NCBI GenBank assembly: GCA_009692555.1
Contig: SHYY01000024.1
Location: 1-43,561 of the forward strand
Direction of reading: 5' to 3'
Origin: Myxococcales bacterium
Lineage (GTDB): Bacteria; Myxococcota_A; Polyangia; Palsa-1104; SHYY01
Length of the DNA: 43,561 bases
Part shown: piece by piece, positions 7,949-16,392 of the stretch
How the letters are laid out: each line of letters opens with the position of its first letter
How positions within the stretch are numbered: position 1 is the first letter of the stretch
Notes under the pieces: generated by a model
The model's input: the letters and a program-made list of their open reading frames with translations, nothing else
Databases searched by the model: none
What the model was told of the DNA's origin: nothing
Position numbers and translations under genes: made by a program

Positions 7949-8733
7949 GGCAGGGCTCCGAGGAGCACCGCGAGCGCTGCGCCGGGCGACGGGGCGCGCA
8001 GGAGCGCCTCGCCGATCAGCGCAGCGTGGTACCCGCGATCGGCCATCCGCGCGAGATCGTCGGCGGTCTTGAGGCCGCTCTCGGCGACGCGGATCACGCC
8101 GCCTGCGAGCCGCGGGGCGAGCCGCGCGGACAGATCGAGATCGATCGTCAGCGTGTCGAGATCGCGGTGGTTCACGCCGATCAGGCGGGCCCCGGCGGCG
8201 AGGGCCCGATCGCACTCCTCCTCGGAGTGGACCTCCACCAGCGCCTCCAGCCCGAGCGAGGTCGCGGTGGCAAGGCGCGCCGCCAGTTCTCGGGACGGGA
8301 GCAGGCGCGCGATCAGCAGCGCAGCGTCGGCGCCGGCGAGGCGCGCGTCGAGCAGATCCTCGTCGTGAAGGACGAAGTCCTTCCGCAGCACCGGCAGGCC
8401 GTCCGCGACGGTGGCTGCGCGCGCGAGCGGGATGTCCGCGAGTCGTCCGTCGAACAGCTCCTCGTCGGTGAGCACCGAGAGCGCGGCGGCTCCGGCGCGC
8501 GCGTAGGAGGCCGCAACGACCGCGGCGTCGCCCCCCGGGCGGAGCGCGCCTGCCGACGGGGAGCGGCGCTTGAACTCGGCGATCACCCGGAGCCGCGGGC
8601 CGTTCGCGAGCCGCGCCGCGAGAGATCGGACCGGCGGCGCAGCGGCGATCCGATCGGCTGCTGCCGCGTCGGCACCGCGATCGCGCGCGGCGTGGGCGAG
8701 CTGGCGGGAAGCGACGATGCGATCGAGGATCAC
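7939..8733 (-). CDS. trpC: Indole-3-glycerol phosphate synthase
   Basis: A 264-residue TIM barrel. Motifs: VIAEFKRRSPSAGAL with the catalytic lysine, LSVLTDEELFDG, PVLRKDFVLHDEDLL with the second lysine, LVEVHSEEEC, LIGVNHRDLDTL and VAESGLKTADDL. All are canonical for TrpC. It closes the ring of carboxyphenylamino-deoxyribulose phosphate to indole-3-glycerol phosphate. It starts with GTG, overlapping the trpD stop as GTGA. Confidence 0.97.
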   Translation of the reverse strand: MILDRIVASRQLAHAARDRGADAAAADRIAAAPPVRSLAARLANGPRLRVIAEFKRRSPSAGALRPGGDAAVVAASYARAGAAALSVLTDEELFDGRLADIPLARAATVADGLPVLRKDFVLHDEDLLDARLAGADAALLIARLLPSRELAARLATATSLGLEALVEVHSEEECDRALAAGARLIGVNHRDLDTLTIDLDLSARLAPRLAGGVIRVAESGLKTADDLARMADRGYHAALIGEALLRAPSPGAALAVLLGALPCG

Positions 8734-9818
8734 GCACGCTCTCCGCTGCCCGGCTGGCCGTCGTTGCCGTTGCCGTTGCCGTTGCCGCTGCCGTGGTCGT
8801 GGCTCGCGATCACCAGGCGCGCCAGGAGCGCACGGGCGTCACCGCGATCAATCGCCCGCTCGGCGCGCCGCGCCCCATCGCGAAAGCCGTTCGCCCCGGC
8901 GACGTAGAGCGCCGCCGCCGCGGTCATCACCACGCAGCTGCGCGCCGCGCCCGCCGCCCCGTCGAGGAGGGCCCGCGCCTGCAGGGCGTTGTAGGCCGCG
9001 TCGCCGCCGGCGATCCCGGCGAGCTCTCCCTCGGGAACGCCGAAGTCGCGCGGCCGGAGCGTATAGCGCACCACGTCGCGTCCGCGCAGCTCCCCCACCT
9101 CGGTCACCCCGCATGGCGAGAACTCGTCGAGGCCGCCGTCGCTGCCATGGACCACCAGCGCACGCTCGGCGCCCAGTCCAGCGAGGGCGCTGGTGATGAG
9201 GTCGATCCGATCCGCCGCGTAGACACCGACGAGCTGATGCCGCGGCCCCGCAGGGTTGGTGAGCGGACCGAGGAGGTTGAAGATCGTCCGCACGCCGATC
9301 TCGCGGCGCACCGGCGCGGCATGGCGCGTCGCGCCGTGGAACGAGGGCGCGAAGAAGAAGCCGAAGCCAACGTCGCGCAGGCAGCGCAAGGCGGTGGCGA
9401 CTGGTGCCGCGATGTCGACCCCCAGCGCGAGCAGCAGGTCGGCGGATCCGGCGCGCGACGAGAGGGCGCTGTTGCCGTGCTTCGCCACCCGGACGCCGCA
9501 GGCCGCGACCACGAACGCCGCAAGCGTGGAGATGTTGAGCGTCCCCGCCCCGTCGCCGCCGGTCCCGCAGGTGTCGACAAACCCCTCGGCCACGACCTCG
9601 GCCGGAACGTGCACCGGCGTGGCGCGCGCCCGCATCGCCCGCGCCGCGCCCACCACTTCGCCCACCGTCTCGCCCTTCATCCGGAGCGCGACCAGGAGCG
9701 CCCCTATCTGTCCCGGCGTCGCCTCCCCGTCCATGATCCGTCCGACGGTGGCGGCCATCTCCAGCTCGTCGAGATCGCGCCGCTGAGAGAGGCGGGCGAT
9801 CGCTTCGCGGAGCTCCAT
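8730..9818 (-). CDS. trpD: Anthranilate phosphoribosyltransferase with a repeat tail
   Basis: A 362-residue enzyme that attaches phosphoribosyl pyrophosphate to anthranilate. Motifs: FVDTCGTGGDGAGTLNIST (PRPP loop), KHGNSALSSRAGSADLL and FNLLGPLTNPAGP. The core ends near residue 335. The tail that follows contains GSGNGNGNGND, encoded by a hexanucleotide repeat, and is not part of the family fold. It is first in the trpDCFBA operon. It has an extended -10-like motif ten bases before the ATG but no good -35. It is unfused: no glutaminase domain. Confidence 0.96.
   Translation of the reverse strand: MELREAIARLSQRRDLDELEMAATVGRIMDGEATPGQIGALLVALRMKGETVGEVVGAARAMRARATPVHVPAEVVAEGFVDTCGTGGDGAGTLNISTLAAFVVAACGVRVAKHGNSALSSRAGSADLLLALGVDIAAPVATALRCLRDVGFGFFFAPSFHGATRHAAPVRREIGVRTIFNLLGPLTNPAGPRHQLVGVYAADRIDLITSALAGLGAERALVVHGSDGGLDEFSPCGVTEVGELRGRDVVRYTLRPRDFGVPEGELAGIAGGDAAYNALQARALLDGAAGAARSCVVMTAAAALYVAGANGFRDGARRAERAIDRGDARALLARLVIASHDHGSGNGNGNGNDGQPGSGERA
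8761..8793. repeat. trpD: GCCGTT hexamer tract inside trpD
   Basis: Four perfect TTGCCG units (8764-8787) flanked by near-units TCG and CTGCCG, encoding Gly-Asn repeats in the TrpD tail. Changes by whole units would keep the frame. The same unit forms a larger tract at 14005-14092. Confidence 0.85.
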
Positions 9819-9827
9819 GGGACCCGC

Positions 9828-9836
9828 AAGCTAGCA
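9828..9836 (-). promoter_or_regulatory. Extended -10-like motif before trpD
   Basis: TGCTAGCTT on the minus strand, ending nine bases before the trpD ATG. The closely similar TGTTAGCTT precedes trpE, which suggests a shared promoter type for the two trp transcripts. No clear -35 is seen. Confidence 0.4.
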
Positions 9837-9911
9837 TGGAACCGCCGCCGCCTCCCAGGTCCCGCGACGGTGTTTCGGTGGTTTCGGGAGGGAGTGGGCA
9901 TCGCTCGTCGA

Positions 9912-9940
9912 TTGACATCCGACGACCCAACGAAGATCTT
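9912..9940 (+). promoter_or_regulatory. Candidate promoter of the FG-GAP lipoprotein gene
   Basis: A perfect TTGACA (9912-9917), a 17-base spacer, and a weak -10 GATCTT (9935-9940). A good ribosome binding site, GGAGG (9973-9977), lies five bases before the ATG at 9983. The gap 9819-9982 holds this and the trpD promoter and nothing else I can see. Confidence 0.4.
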
Positions 9941-9982
9941 GATCGAGCGGTGGCTTGATTGCCGCATTTCACGGAGGCCACG

Positions 9983-12688
9983 ATGAGCACCCCAGGTACT
10001 CTGTCCTGGTTTCTTGCCTCGGCGCTGGCGATCTGCGCCTGCAGCAGCCCCGATCAGGTCGCGTGCGGCGCGGACGAGGACTGCAAGGGCGACCGCGTGT
10101 GCGTCGCGGGGCTGTGCGCCGATCCGCCGCCGCGCGAGGCCGCGGTTGCGGTCGACGCCGCCACGCTGCCCTTCGACTTCGCGGAGGTCGAGCCCTCCGA
10201 TCTCGAAGGCGTCGACGCGCCGACCGTCGCTCCCGACCTCGCCCACGGCTGTCCAAACGGCCAGAAGCCCTGCGGCCCGGTGTGCATTCCAATGGCCAAC
10301 TGCTGCACCAACAACGACTGCCCCGCGGTGGGCCAGAGCTGTCAGCTCGACGGAACGTGCGCCTGCCCGAAGGGCCAGAAGGAGTGCGGGATGGAGTGCA
10401 TTCCCGTCGCTCAGTGCTGCACCGGGGCCGACTGTCTGAGCAAGGTTTGCATTGCCGGGGTGTGTGGAATTCCCAGTTGCACCGACGGCGCGACCAACGG
10501 CAACGAGACCGACACCGACTGCGGTGGCGGCTTCTGTGGCAAGTGCGCGGCGGGGAAGAACTGCGCCCTCCCGTCCGACTGCCGGAGCGCGCTCTGCATG
10601 GGCAACCGCTGCGCCGCGGGGCAGTTCAACCCTCCGGTGTCCTTCGGGGGTCCCTCGGGGCTGGCCGCGCTGGCGGTCGCGGACTTCAACAACGACGGCA
10701 AGCCCGACGCGGCCACCGCCAATCAGAACAGCAACAACGTCACCGTCCTCCTCGGTCTCGGCATGGCGGCGATGATGGGGATGCCGATCTACCAGGTGCC
10801 CGCGGCGGCCTTCGGCACCGGAACCACTCCGACGGCGATCGGCGCCGCCGAGCTGAGCGGCGACAAGAACGCCGACCTGGTCACTGTCAACACCGGGAGC
10901 AACGACATCAGCGTACTCCTCGGCACCGGCGACGGCAGCTTCAAGGGCGCCACCCAGTACGCGGTCGGCACGGCACCACGCGCCGTTGCCATCGGGGACC
11001 TGAGCGGCGACGGAAAGGCCGATCTGGCGGTGGTCAATTTCGGGACCGGAACCGTCAGCGTGCTGATCAACAAGGGCGCCGGATCGTTCTCCGCGGCGGT
11101 GAACTACCCCGTCGGTGCGGGCCCCCGCGCGGTGGAGATCTCCGACTTGAACGGCGACAAGAGCCTTGACCTGATCGTGGTCAACAACGTCGCCAACAGC
11201 GTCAGCGTTCTCACCAACAAAGGCATGGGCACCTTCGCCGCGCCGGCCGAATTCGCCGTCGCCGGGGGCGCTCCGGTAGCCGTCGCCATCGGGGACTGGA
11301 ACGGCGACGGCAAGCCCGACGCCGCCACCTCCGGCACGGCGCTGTCGATCTTCATCGGCGCCGGCAACGGGGGACTCAAGCTGGCCGGCTCGTACGCGGT
11401 CAACGGGACTCACGGCCGCCTGATCGCCGCCGACGTCAACGGCGACAACAAGCCCGATCTGGTGACCTCGACCAGCTCCAGCCAGACGGCCTTTCTCGGC
11501 ATGGGCAACGGTACCTTCCAGGGCCCGAATACCACCTTTGCCTCGCTCCCCGCGCTCGCGACCGCCGCGGCCGACTGGACCGGAGACGGCAAGCTCGACC
11601 TCGCCGCCGTCACCGGGAGCGGCAACATCTTCTACACCTACCCCGGCAACGGCGACGGCACCTTCGCGAGCGCGATCACCCTCGATACCACCACCGTGAC
11701 TCCCCGCTCCGTCGCCACGGCAGACCTGAACGGCGACGGAAAGAGCGACATGCTGGTCGCCAACGGAGCCACCAAGAGCCTGCTGGTCTACTTCGCCACG
11801 ATCAATGGCGCGTTCAAGCTGCCGGTGAGCGTGCCCGTCGGCACCGGCCCGCAGGCGATCGCGGCGGCCGATCTCGACGGCGACGGCGACCTCGACCTCG
11901 CAGTGGTCAACCAGACCGACAGCAACCTGATGATCCTGAGCGGCGACGGGATGGGAAACTTCCTGCTCGCCCAGACCATCGCCTCCAGCTTCTCCCCGGT
12001 GGCGCTCACCACCGGCGACTTCAACGGCGACCTGAAGCTCGACATCGCGGTGGTGAACTCGAGCAACGTCGCGGTGTTCATCAACAAGGGCGACGGCACG
12101 TACAACGTCGCCGTCACGAACGCCGTCGGGGCCACGCCGAAGTCGCTGGTGGCCGTCGACGTCACCGGCGATCAGAAGCTCGATCTCGTGGTCGCGAACC
12201 TGGGTGGCCTGACGCTGAGCGTGCTCGCCGGCACCGGGATGGGCACCTTCACGGCGATGCCCGTGGTGACGCTGGCCAACATCGGCCCGAACTGGATCGC
12301 CAGCGGGGACTTCGACGGCGATGGGAAGCCCGACCTGGTCGTGGCCGACAGCAAGAGTGCGAACGCGGTGGTGCTCCTCGGGGCGGGGATGGGGACCTTC
12401 GGAAAACCGGTCAACTTCCCGGTCGGGTCGATCCCGACCTCGGTGGTGGTGGCCGACTTCGACGGCGACAAGCAGCTGGACATCGCGACCACCAACTCCG
12501 CCGACCGCTCGGTGAGCCTGCTGACCGGCAACGGCAAAGGGGTATTCGTCGCGGCCGGCAACAGCGACGTCGGGATCAACTCATCGATGCTCGCCCCGGG
12601 CGACTTCAACGGCGACGGAAAGCCCGATCTGGTGGTGTGCAATCCGGGCAGCAACACCATCAGCATGCTGCTCCACGTTCCGAAGTAG
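9983..12688 (+). CDS. FG-GAP/VCBS-repeat lipoprotein
   Basis: A 901-residue secreted protein. It begins MSTPGTLSWFLASALAICAC, a probable lipoprotein signal with Cys at -2 as an oddity. Residues about 25-215 are Cys-rich, with two related units (CPNGQKPCGPVCIPMANCC and CPKGQKECGMECIPVAQCC) and a DTDCGGGFCGKC segment. The rest holds 14 FG-GAP-type repeats of about 45-50 residues, each with a calcium-loop motif such as VADFNNDGKPDAAT, IGDLSGDGKADLAVV and PGDFNGDGKPDLVV. Fourteen repeats would fit two seven-bladed propellers. Its role is probably extracellular binding or adhesion; no enzyme motif is seen. The start at 9983 has GGAGG upstream. It converges on glyA with two bases between stops. Confidence 0.85.
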   Translation: MSTPGTLSWFLASALAICACSSPDQVACGADEDCKGDRVCVAGLCADPPPREAAVAVDAATLPFDFAEVEPSDLEGVDAPTVAPDLAHGCPNGQKPCGPVCIPMANCCTNNDCPAVGQSCQLDGTCACPKGQKECGMECIPVAQCCTGADCLSKVCIAGVCGIPSCTDGATNGNETDTDCGGGFCGKCAAGKNCALPSDCRSALCMGNRCAAGQFNPPVSFGGPSGLAALAVADFNNDGKPDAATANQNSNNVTVLLGLGMAAMMGMPIYQVPAAAFGTGTTPTAIGAAELSGDKNADLVTVNTGSNDISVLLGTGDGSFKGATQYAVGTAPRAVAIGDLSGDGKADLAVVNFGTGTVSVLINKGAGSFSAAVNYPVGAGPRAVEISDLNGDKSLDLIVVNNVANSVSVLTNKGMGTFAAPAEFAVAGGAPVAVAIGDWNGDGKPDAATSGTALSIFIGAGNGGLKLAGSYAVNGTHGRLIAADVNGDNKPDLVTSTSSSQTAFLGMGNGTFQGPNTTFASLPALATAAADWTGDGKLDLAAVTGSGNIFYTYPGNGDGTFASAITLDTTTVTPRSVATADLNGDGKSDMLVANGATKSLLVYFATINGAFKLPVSVPVGTGPQAIAAADLDGDGDLDLAVVNQTDSNLMILSGDGMGNFLLAQTIASSFSPVALTTGDFNGDLKLDIAVVNSSNVAVFINKGDGTYNVAVTNAVGATPKSLVAVDVTGDQKLDLVVANLGGLTLSVLAGTGMGTFTAMPVVTLANIGPNWIASGDFDGDGKPDLVVADSKSANAVVLLGAGMGTFGKPVNFPVGSIPTSVVVADFDGDKQLDIATTNSADRSVSLLTGNGKGVFVAAGNSDVGINSSMLAPGDFNGDGKPDLVVCNPGSNTISMLLHVPK

Positions 12689-12690
12689 GC

Positions 12691-13953
12691 TCAGCCGGCG
12701 AGGTGCTCCAGCCCGGGTGCCGGGAAGCCGCGGGTGAGTTCGCGCACCTCGCCGGCGATTCGCACGAGCGCGCCCTCGTCGTCGCTGGCGCCAGCGCGGA
12801 TCCCTTCGTCGAGCCAGCGCGCAATGTGGCGCATCTCGGACTCCTTCATCCCGCGGCTGGTCACCGCCGGCGTTCCGAGGCGAACCCCCGAGGGATCGAA
12901 CGGCTTGCGCGGGTCGAACGGCACCGTGTTGTAGTTCAGCACCAGACCGGCGCGGTCGAGCGCCTTGGCGGCGCGCTTCCCCGGGATGTTCTGGCGCGTG
13001 AGATCGACCAGCAGGAGGTGATTGTCGGTGCCGCCGGAGACGAGGTCGTAGCCGCGGGCGACCAGCCCCTCGGCGAGCGCGCGGGCGTTCTTCACGATCT
13101 GGTGCGCGTAGGCCTTGAAGCCGTCGCTGCCGGCCTCGCGCAGCGCCACCGCGATCGCCGCAGTGGTGTGATTGTGCGGACCGCCCTGCAGCCCCGGGAA
13201 GACCGCCTTGTCGATCGCGGGCGCGTGGGCCGCCCGGCACATCAGCATCCCGCCGCGCGGCCCGCGCAGCGTCTTGTGGGTAGTCGTCGAGATCACGTCG
13301 GCGTGCTCGGCCGGCGACGGGTGGGCGCCGCCCGCGACCAGCCCGGCGATGTGCGCGATGTCGGCCACCAAGACCGCGCCGACCTCGCGAGCGATCGATG
13401 CGAAGGCGGCAAAATCGATCGTACGCGGGATCGCCGTGCCGCCGCACCAGAGGAGCTTCGGCCGGTGCTCGAGGGCGAGGCTGCGCACCTCGTCGAGGTC
13501 GACCCGACCGGTCTCCTTCCGCACCCCGTAGGCGACCGACTTGAAGAACTTGCCGGTGATCGAGACGCTCCACCCGTGGGTGAGGTGGCCGCCGGCGGGC
13601 AGCGCCATGCCCAGGATCGTGTCGCCGGGCTTGCAGAAGGCGAGGTAGACGGCCAGGTTGGCGGGCGAACCGGAGTAGGGCTGCACGTTGGCGTGGTCGA
13701 CGGAGAAGAGGGCGCGGGCGCGCTCCACTGCCAGGCTCTCGATCGGGTCGATGAACTGCTGCCCCTCGTAGTAGCGCTTGCCCGGATAGCCCTCGGAGTA
13801 CTTGTTGGTGAGGACGGTGCCGGTGGCCTCGCGGACCGCCCGCGAGACGTAGTTCTCCGACGGGATGAGCCGGATCTTGTCGGCCTGCCGCCGCTCCTCC
13901 GCGGTGATCAGGTGAGCGATCTCGGGATCGGTCCGTTCCAGGGCTTCGCGCAT
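12691..13953 (-). CDS. glyA: Serine hydroxymethyltransferase
   Basis: A 420-residue PLP enzyme interconverting serine and glycine with tetrahydrofolate. Motifs: IRLIPSENYVSRAV, NKYSEGYPGKRYYEGQQFID, VQPYSGSPANLAVY, the PLP-lysine stretch VISTTTHKTLRGPRGG, and FPGLQGGPHNH. All are canonical. It sits between the two halves of the trp pathway and could supply the serine used by TrpB, although glyA is a general housekeeping gene. A TTGACA-type promoter lies just upstream, giving an almost leaderless message. Confidence 0.98.
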   Translation of the reverse strand: MREALERTDPEIAHLITAEERRQADKIRLIPSENYVSRAVREATGTVLTNKYSEGYPGKRYYEGQQFIDPIESLAVERARALFSVDHANVQPYSGSPANLAVYLAFCKPGDTILGMALPAGGHLTHGWSVSITGKFFKSVAYGVRKETGRVDLDEVRSLALEHRPKLLWCGGTAIPRTIDFAAFASIAREVGAVLVADIAHIAGLVAGGAHPSPAEHADVISTTTHKTLRGPRGGMLMCRAAHAPAIDKAVFPGLQGGPHNHTTAAIAVALREAGSDGFKAYAHQIVKNARALAEGLVARGYDLVSGGTDNHLLLVDLTRQNIPGKRAAKALDRAGLVLNYNTVPFDPRKPFDPSGVRLGTPAVTSRGMKESEMRHIARWLDEGIRAGASDDEGALVRIAGEVRELTRGFPAPGLEHLAG

Positions 13954-13961
13954 GGGCCGGA

Positions 13962-13991
13962 GGTGTAGACCCCGTGGCAGGAGGGTGTCAA
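13962..13991 (-). promoter_or_regulatory. Promoter of glyA
   Basis: On the minus strand: a perfect TTGACA (13991 to 13986), an 18-base spacer and TACACC (13967 to 13962), eight bases before the glyA ATG. The -10 is weak, but the -35 is exact and the spacing is right. Confidence 0.45.
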
Positions 13992-14004
13992 ACCCCGCGG
14001 CCGC

Positions 14005-14092
14005 GCCGTTGCCGTTCGCGATGCCGTTGCCGTTGCCGTTGCCGTTCGCGTTCCCGTTCTTTCGCGTTTCCGTTTCCGTTCGCGCTCCCGCT
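14005..14092. repeat. Imperfect GCCGTT hexamer array
   Basis: About 15 six-base units between glyA and trpE: six GCCGTT units mixed with variants such as CGCGTT, CCCGTT, CGTTTC and CGCTCC that degrade toward trpE. It lies upstream of both divergent genes and shares its unit with the tract in trpD. Confidence 0.85.
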
Positions 14093-14123
14093 CCGACGCG
14101 CGTCGTCCCCGGGCGCGGTCGCG

Positions 14124-14132
14124 TGTTAGCTT
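14124..14132 (+). promoter_or_regulatory. Extended -10-like motif of trpE
   Basis: TGTTAGCTT, with six bases (CGCAAG) to the GTG at 14139, so transcription would start at or very near the start codon. There is no Shine-Dalgarno sequence. It matches the motif before trpD. Confidence 0.45.
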
Positions 14133-14138
14133 CGCAAG

Positions 14139-15704
14139 GTGCCGCCCCGCTACCTCCCCGACCGCGCCGGCTTTCATGCCGCCGCGGCGTTTGGCAACCT
14201 CATCCCCGTCGCCCGCGAGCTGATCGCCGACGGGGACACGCCGGTATCGGCGTTCGCGCGCCTCGCGCCGGGCGAGGGCGGGTTTCTCCTCGAGAGCGTG
14301 GTCGGGGGCAACAAGTGGGCGGCCTACAGCTTCCTCGGTGTCGGAGCGCGCGCCACGCTGCGGGTCGGAGGCGGGCGCGCGGTCACCACCACCCTCGACC
14401 TCGAAGGGGGCGGCCCGCCGCGGATCGAGGAGCGCGCCGAGCACGATCCCGCCGCGGCCCTCGAACGCCTCCTCGCTCCCTACCGGATCGCCGCCGCGGA
14501 GGGCCTCCCCCGCTTCTTCGGGGGTGCCGTCGGCTACCTCGCCTACGACGCGGTGCGCGCCTGGGAGCCGATCGCCGCCCGCACCGGGAGCGGCCCCACC
14601 GACGATCTCGGCCTCCCCGACGCGCTCTTCGTCGTCACCGACACGATGGTGATCTTCGACAACCTGCGCCAGACGATCCAGGTGGTCGCCACCGCGCTGA
14701 CCGAAGGAGATTCCTCCGATCCGATCGACCGACGGGATGCCGCCTGGTCCGCCGCCTGCCGGCGCATCGACGCCCTCTGTGCCCGCCTCGCCGCCCCACC
14801 CCGCCCGCTGCGATCACTGGACCTCCATGCACCCGCCGGCGAGCCGCCCCGCTCGCGCACGCCGCGCAGCGAGTTCCTGGGCGGCGTTCGCCGCGCCCAG
14901 GAGCACATCCTCGCCGGTGACGCCTTCCAGATCGTGCTCTCCCAGCGCTTCGAGGCGGATCGCCAGGGCGCCGATCCGTTCGATATCTACCGCGCCCTGC
15001 GCGTGCTCAATCCCTCGCCCTACATGTTCCACCTCCAGCTCCCCGGCGTCACCGTCACCGGCGCCTCCCCGGAGACCCTGGTCCGCCTGGAGGGCGACCG
15101 CGTCGAGGTCCGCCCGATCGCCGGCACCCGCCCCCGCGGCGCGACACCCGAGGACGACGCCCGCCTCGCCGCCGAGCTCGCCAGCGACGAGAAGGAGAAC
15201 GCCGAGCACGTCATGCTGATCGATCTCGGGCGCAACGATGTCGGGCACGTCGCGCGGATCGGATCGGTCCGCGTCGAGCAGGAGCGGGTGATCGAGCGCT
15301 ACTCCCACGTCATGCATCTGGTCTCGCTGGTCGCAGGCCGGCTCGCCGACGGAAAGAGCGCGCTCGACGTGCTCCGCGCCGCCTTCCCCGCCGGCACCCT
15401 CTCCGGCGCTCCGAAGGTGCGGGCGATGCAGATCATCGACGCCCTCGAGCCGGTCCGCCGCGGGGTCTACGGCGGCGCGGTCGGCTATCTCGCCTTCCCG
15501 GACGCGACCGGTGCGAGCAACCTCGACATGGCGATCGCCATCCGCACCGTCGTCACCCTCGGCGATCGGGTGTTGATCCAGGCCGGCGCGGGGATCGTCC
15601 ACGACTCCGTTCCCGAGACGGAGCTCGAGGAGACGGTCCACAAGGCGCGGGCGGCCTTCCGGGCGCTCGATCTCGCGCGCGCAGCGGCGCGTGACGCGCG
15701 ATGA
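14139..15704 (+). CDS. trpE: Anthranilate synthase component I
   Basis: A 521-residue chorismate-using enzyme that makes anthranilate with ammonia from TrpG. The N-terminal [19 protein letters not shown] contains the LLES element of the tryptophan feedback site. Catalytic-domain motifs are [61 protein letters not shown] and [14 protein letters not shown]. It is distinguished from PabB by the TrpE-type N-terminus and by adjacency to trpG. The GTG start has no Shine-Dalgarno sequence and lies six bases after a -10-like motif. The stop overlaps the trpG start as ATGA. Confidence 0.96.
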   Translation: MPPRYLPDRAGFHAAAAFGNLIPVARELIADGDTPVSAFARLAPGEGGFLLESVVGGNKWAAYSFLGVGARATLRVGGGRAVTTTLDLEGGGPPRIEERAEHDPAAALERLLAPYRIAAAEGLPRFFGGAVGYLAYDAVRAWEPIAARTGSGPTDDLGLPDALFVVTDTMVIFDNLRQTIQVVATALTEGDSSDPIDRRDAAWSAACRRIDALCARLAAPPRPLRSLDLHAPAGEPPRSRTPRSEFLGGVRRAQEHILAGDAFQIVLSQRFEADRQGADPFDIYRALRVLNPSPYMFHLQLPGVTVTGASPETLVRLEGDRVEVRPIAGTRPRGATPEDDARLAAELASDEKENAEHVMLIDLGRNDVGHVARIGSVRVEQERVIERYSHVMHLVSLVAGRLADGKSALDVLRAAFPAGTLSGAPKVRAMQIIDALEPVRRGVYGGAVGYLAFPDATGASNLDMAIAIRTVVTLGDRVLIQAGAGIVHDSVPETELEETVHKARAAFRALDLARAAARDAR

Positions 15705-16285
15705 TCCTCCTGATCGACAACTACGACTCCTTCACCTGGAACCTCGCCCAGGCGCTCGGTGGCCTCTCCGCGCCGGGAGGCGGCGAGGTGATCGTGATCC
15801 GCAACGACGCGATCACCGTCGCCGAGATCCTCGCCCGCAGCCCGTCGCACCTCGTGATCTCCCCCGGCCCCGGCACGCCCGACGAGGCCGGCGTGACCCT
15901 CTCCGCGATCGCGGCCTGCGCCGGCCGCATCCCGATCCTCGGCGTCTGCCTGGGCCACCAGGCGATCGGCCAGGCCTTCGGGGGGCGTGTGGTGCGCGCG
16001 CCGCGGGTGATGCACGGCAAGACCTCTCCCATCCTGCACGACGGGCGCGGCCTCTTCCGGGACTTGCCGAGCCCTCTGCAGGCGGGGCGCTACCATTCCC
16101 TGGCTGTGGAGCCCGGTTCCCTCCCACAGGTCCTTGAGGTCACCGCGCGTACCGCCGAGGGCGAGGTGATGGGGATCGCCCATCGCACGCTGGCTGTTTT
16201 TGGAGTGCAGTTCCACCCGGAGTCGATCCTCACCCCCGAGGGCGTTCGGCTGCTCGCGAACTTCCTCGCGATCGGTCTTATATAG
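15701..16285 (+). CDS. trpG: Anthranilate synthase component II, glutaminase
   Basis: A 194-residue class I glutamine amidotransferase starting [19 protein letters not shown]. The catalytic Cys83 is in [15 protein letters not shown], and the His-Glu pair is in [14 protein letters not shown]. The oxyanion segment [13 protein letters not shown] is present. It supplies ammonia to TrpE and, in many bacteria, also to PabB; no pabB is in this window. It is translationally coupled to trpE. A -10-like TATAGT overlaps its last codons and probably belongs to the next gene. Confidence 0.96.
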   Translation: MILLIDNYDSFTWNLAQALGGLSAPGGGEVIVIRNDAITVAEILARSPSHLVISPGPGTPDEAGVTLSAIAACAGRIPILGVCLGHQAIGQAFGGRVVRAPRVMHGKTSPILHDGRGLFRDLPSPLQAGRYHSLAVEPGSLPQVLEVTARTAEGEVMGIAHRTLAVFGVQFHPESILTPEGVRLLANFLAIGLI

Positions 16286-16286
16286 T
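16281..16286 (+). promoter_or_regulatory. -10-like element before the Cys-repeat gene
   Basis: TATAGT within TTATATAGTCCGC, overlapping the trpG stop codon. Transcription from here would give a leader of about 100 bases containing the 16351-16366 hairpin. No -35 is recognisable. Confidence 0.35.
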
Positions 16287-16350
16287 CCGCGGGCTTACCT
16301 GGGTTTTCCTTGATCAGCAGGCACGGACGGGCGTACATTCGGGCACCGTC

Positions 16351-16366
16351 GGCCACTTCGGTGGCC
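16351..16366 (+). promoter_or_regulatory. Perfect UUCG-capped hairpin in the leader
   Basis: GGCCAC-TTCG-GTGGCC: a six-base-pair stem closed by C(UUCG)G, an exceptionally stable tetraloop, 26 bases before the ATG at 16393. It is not followed by a T-run, so it is more likely an mRNA leader structure than an intrinsic terminator for trpEG. Confidence 0.55.
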
Positions 16367-16392
16367 TAACACTTCGCCTGCGAGGTTCCCCG

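Noticed and set aside
16286..16392. c-di-GMP (GEMM) riboswitch before the surface protein
   Set aside because: The conserved GGNCAAACC-type and GCAAAGCC-type core strings are absent. Only the simple UUCG hairpin is supported.
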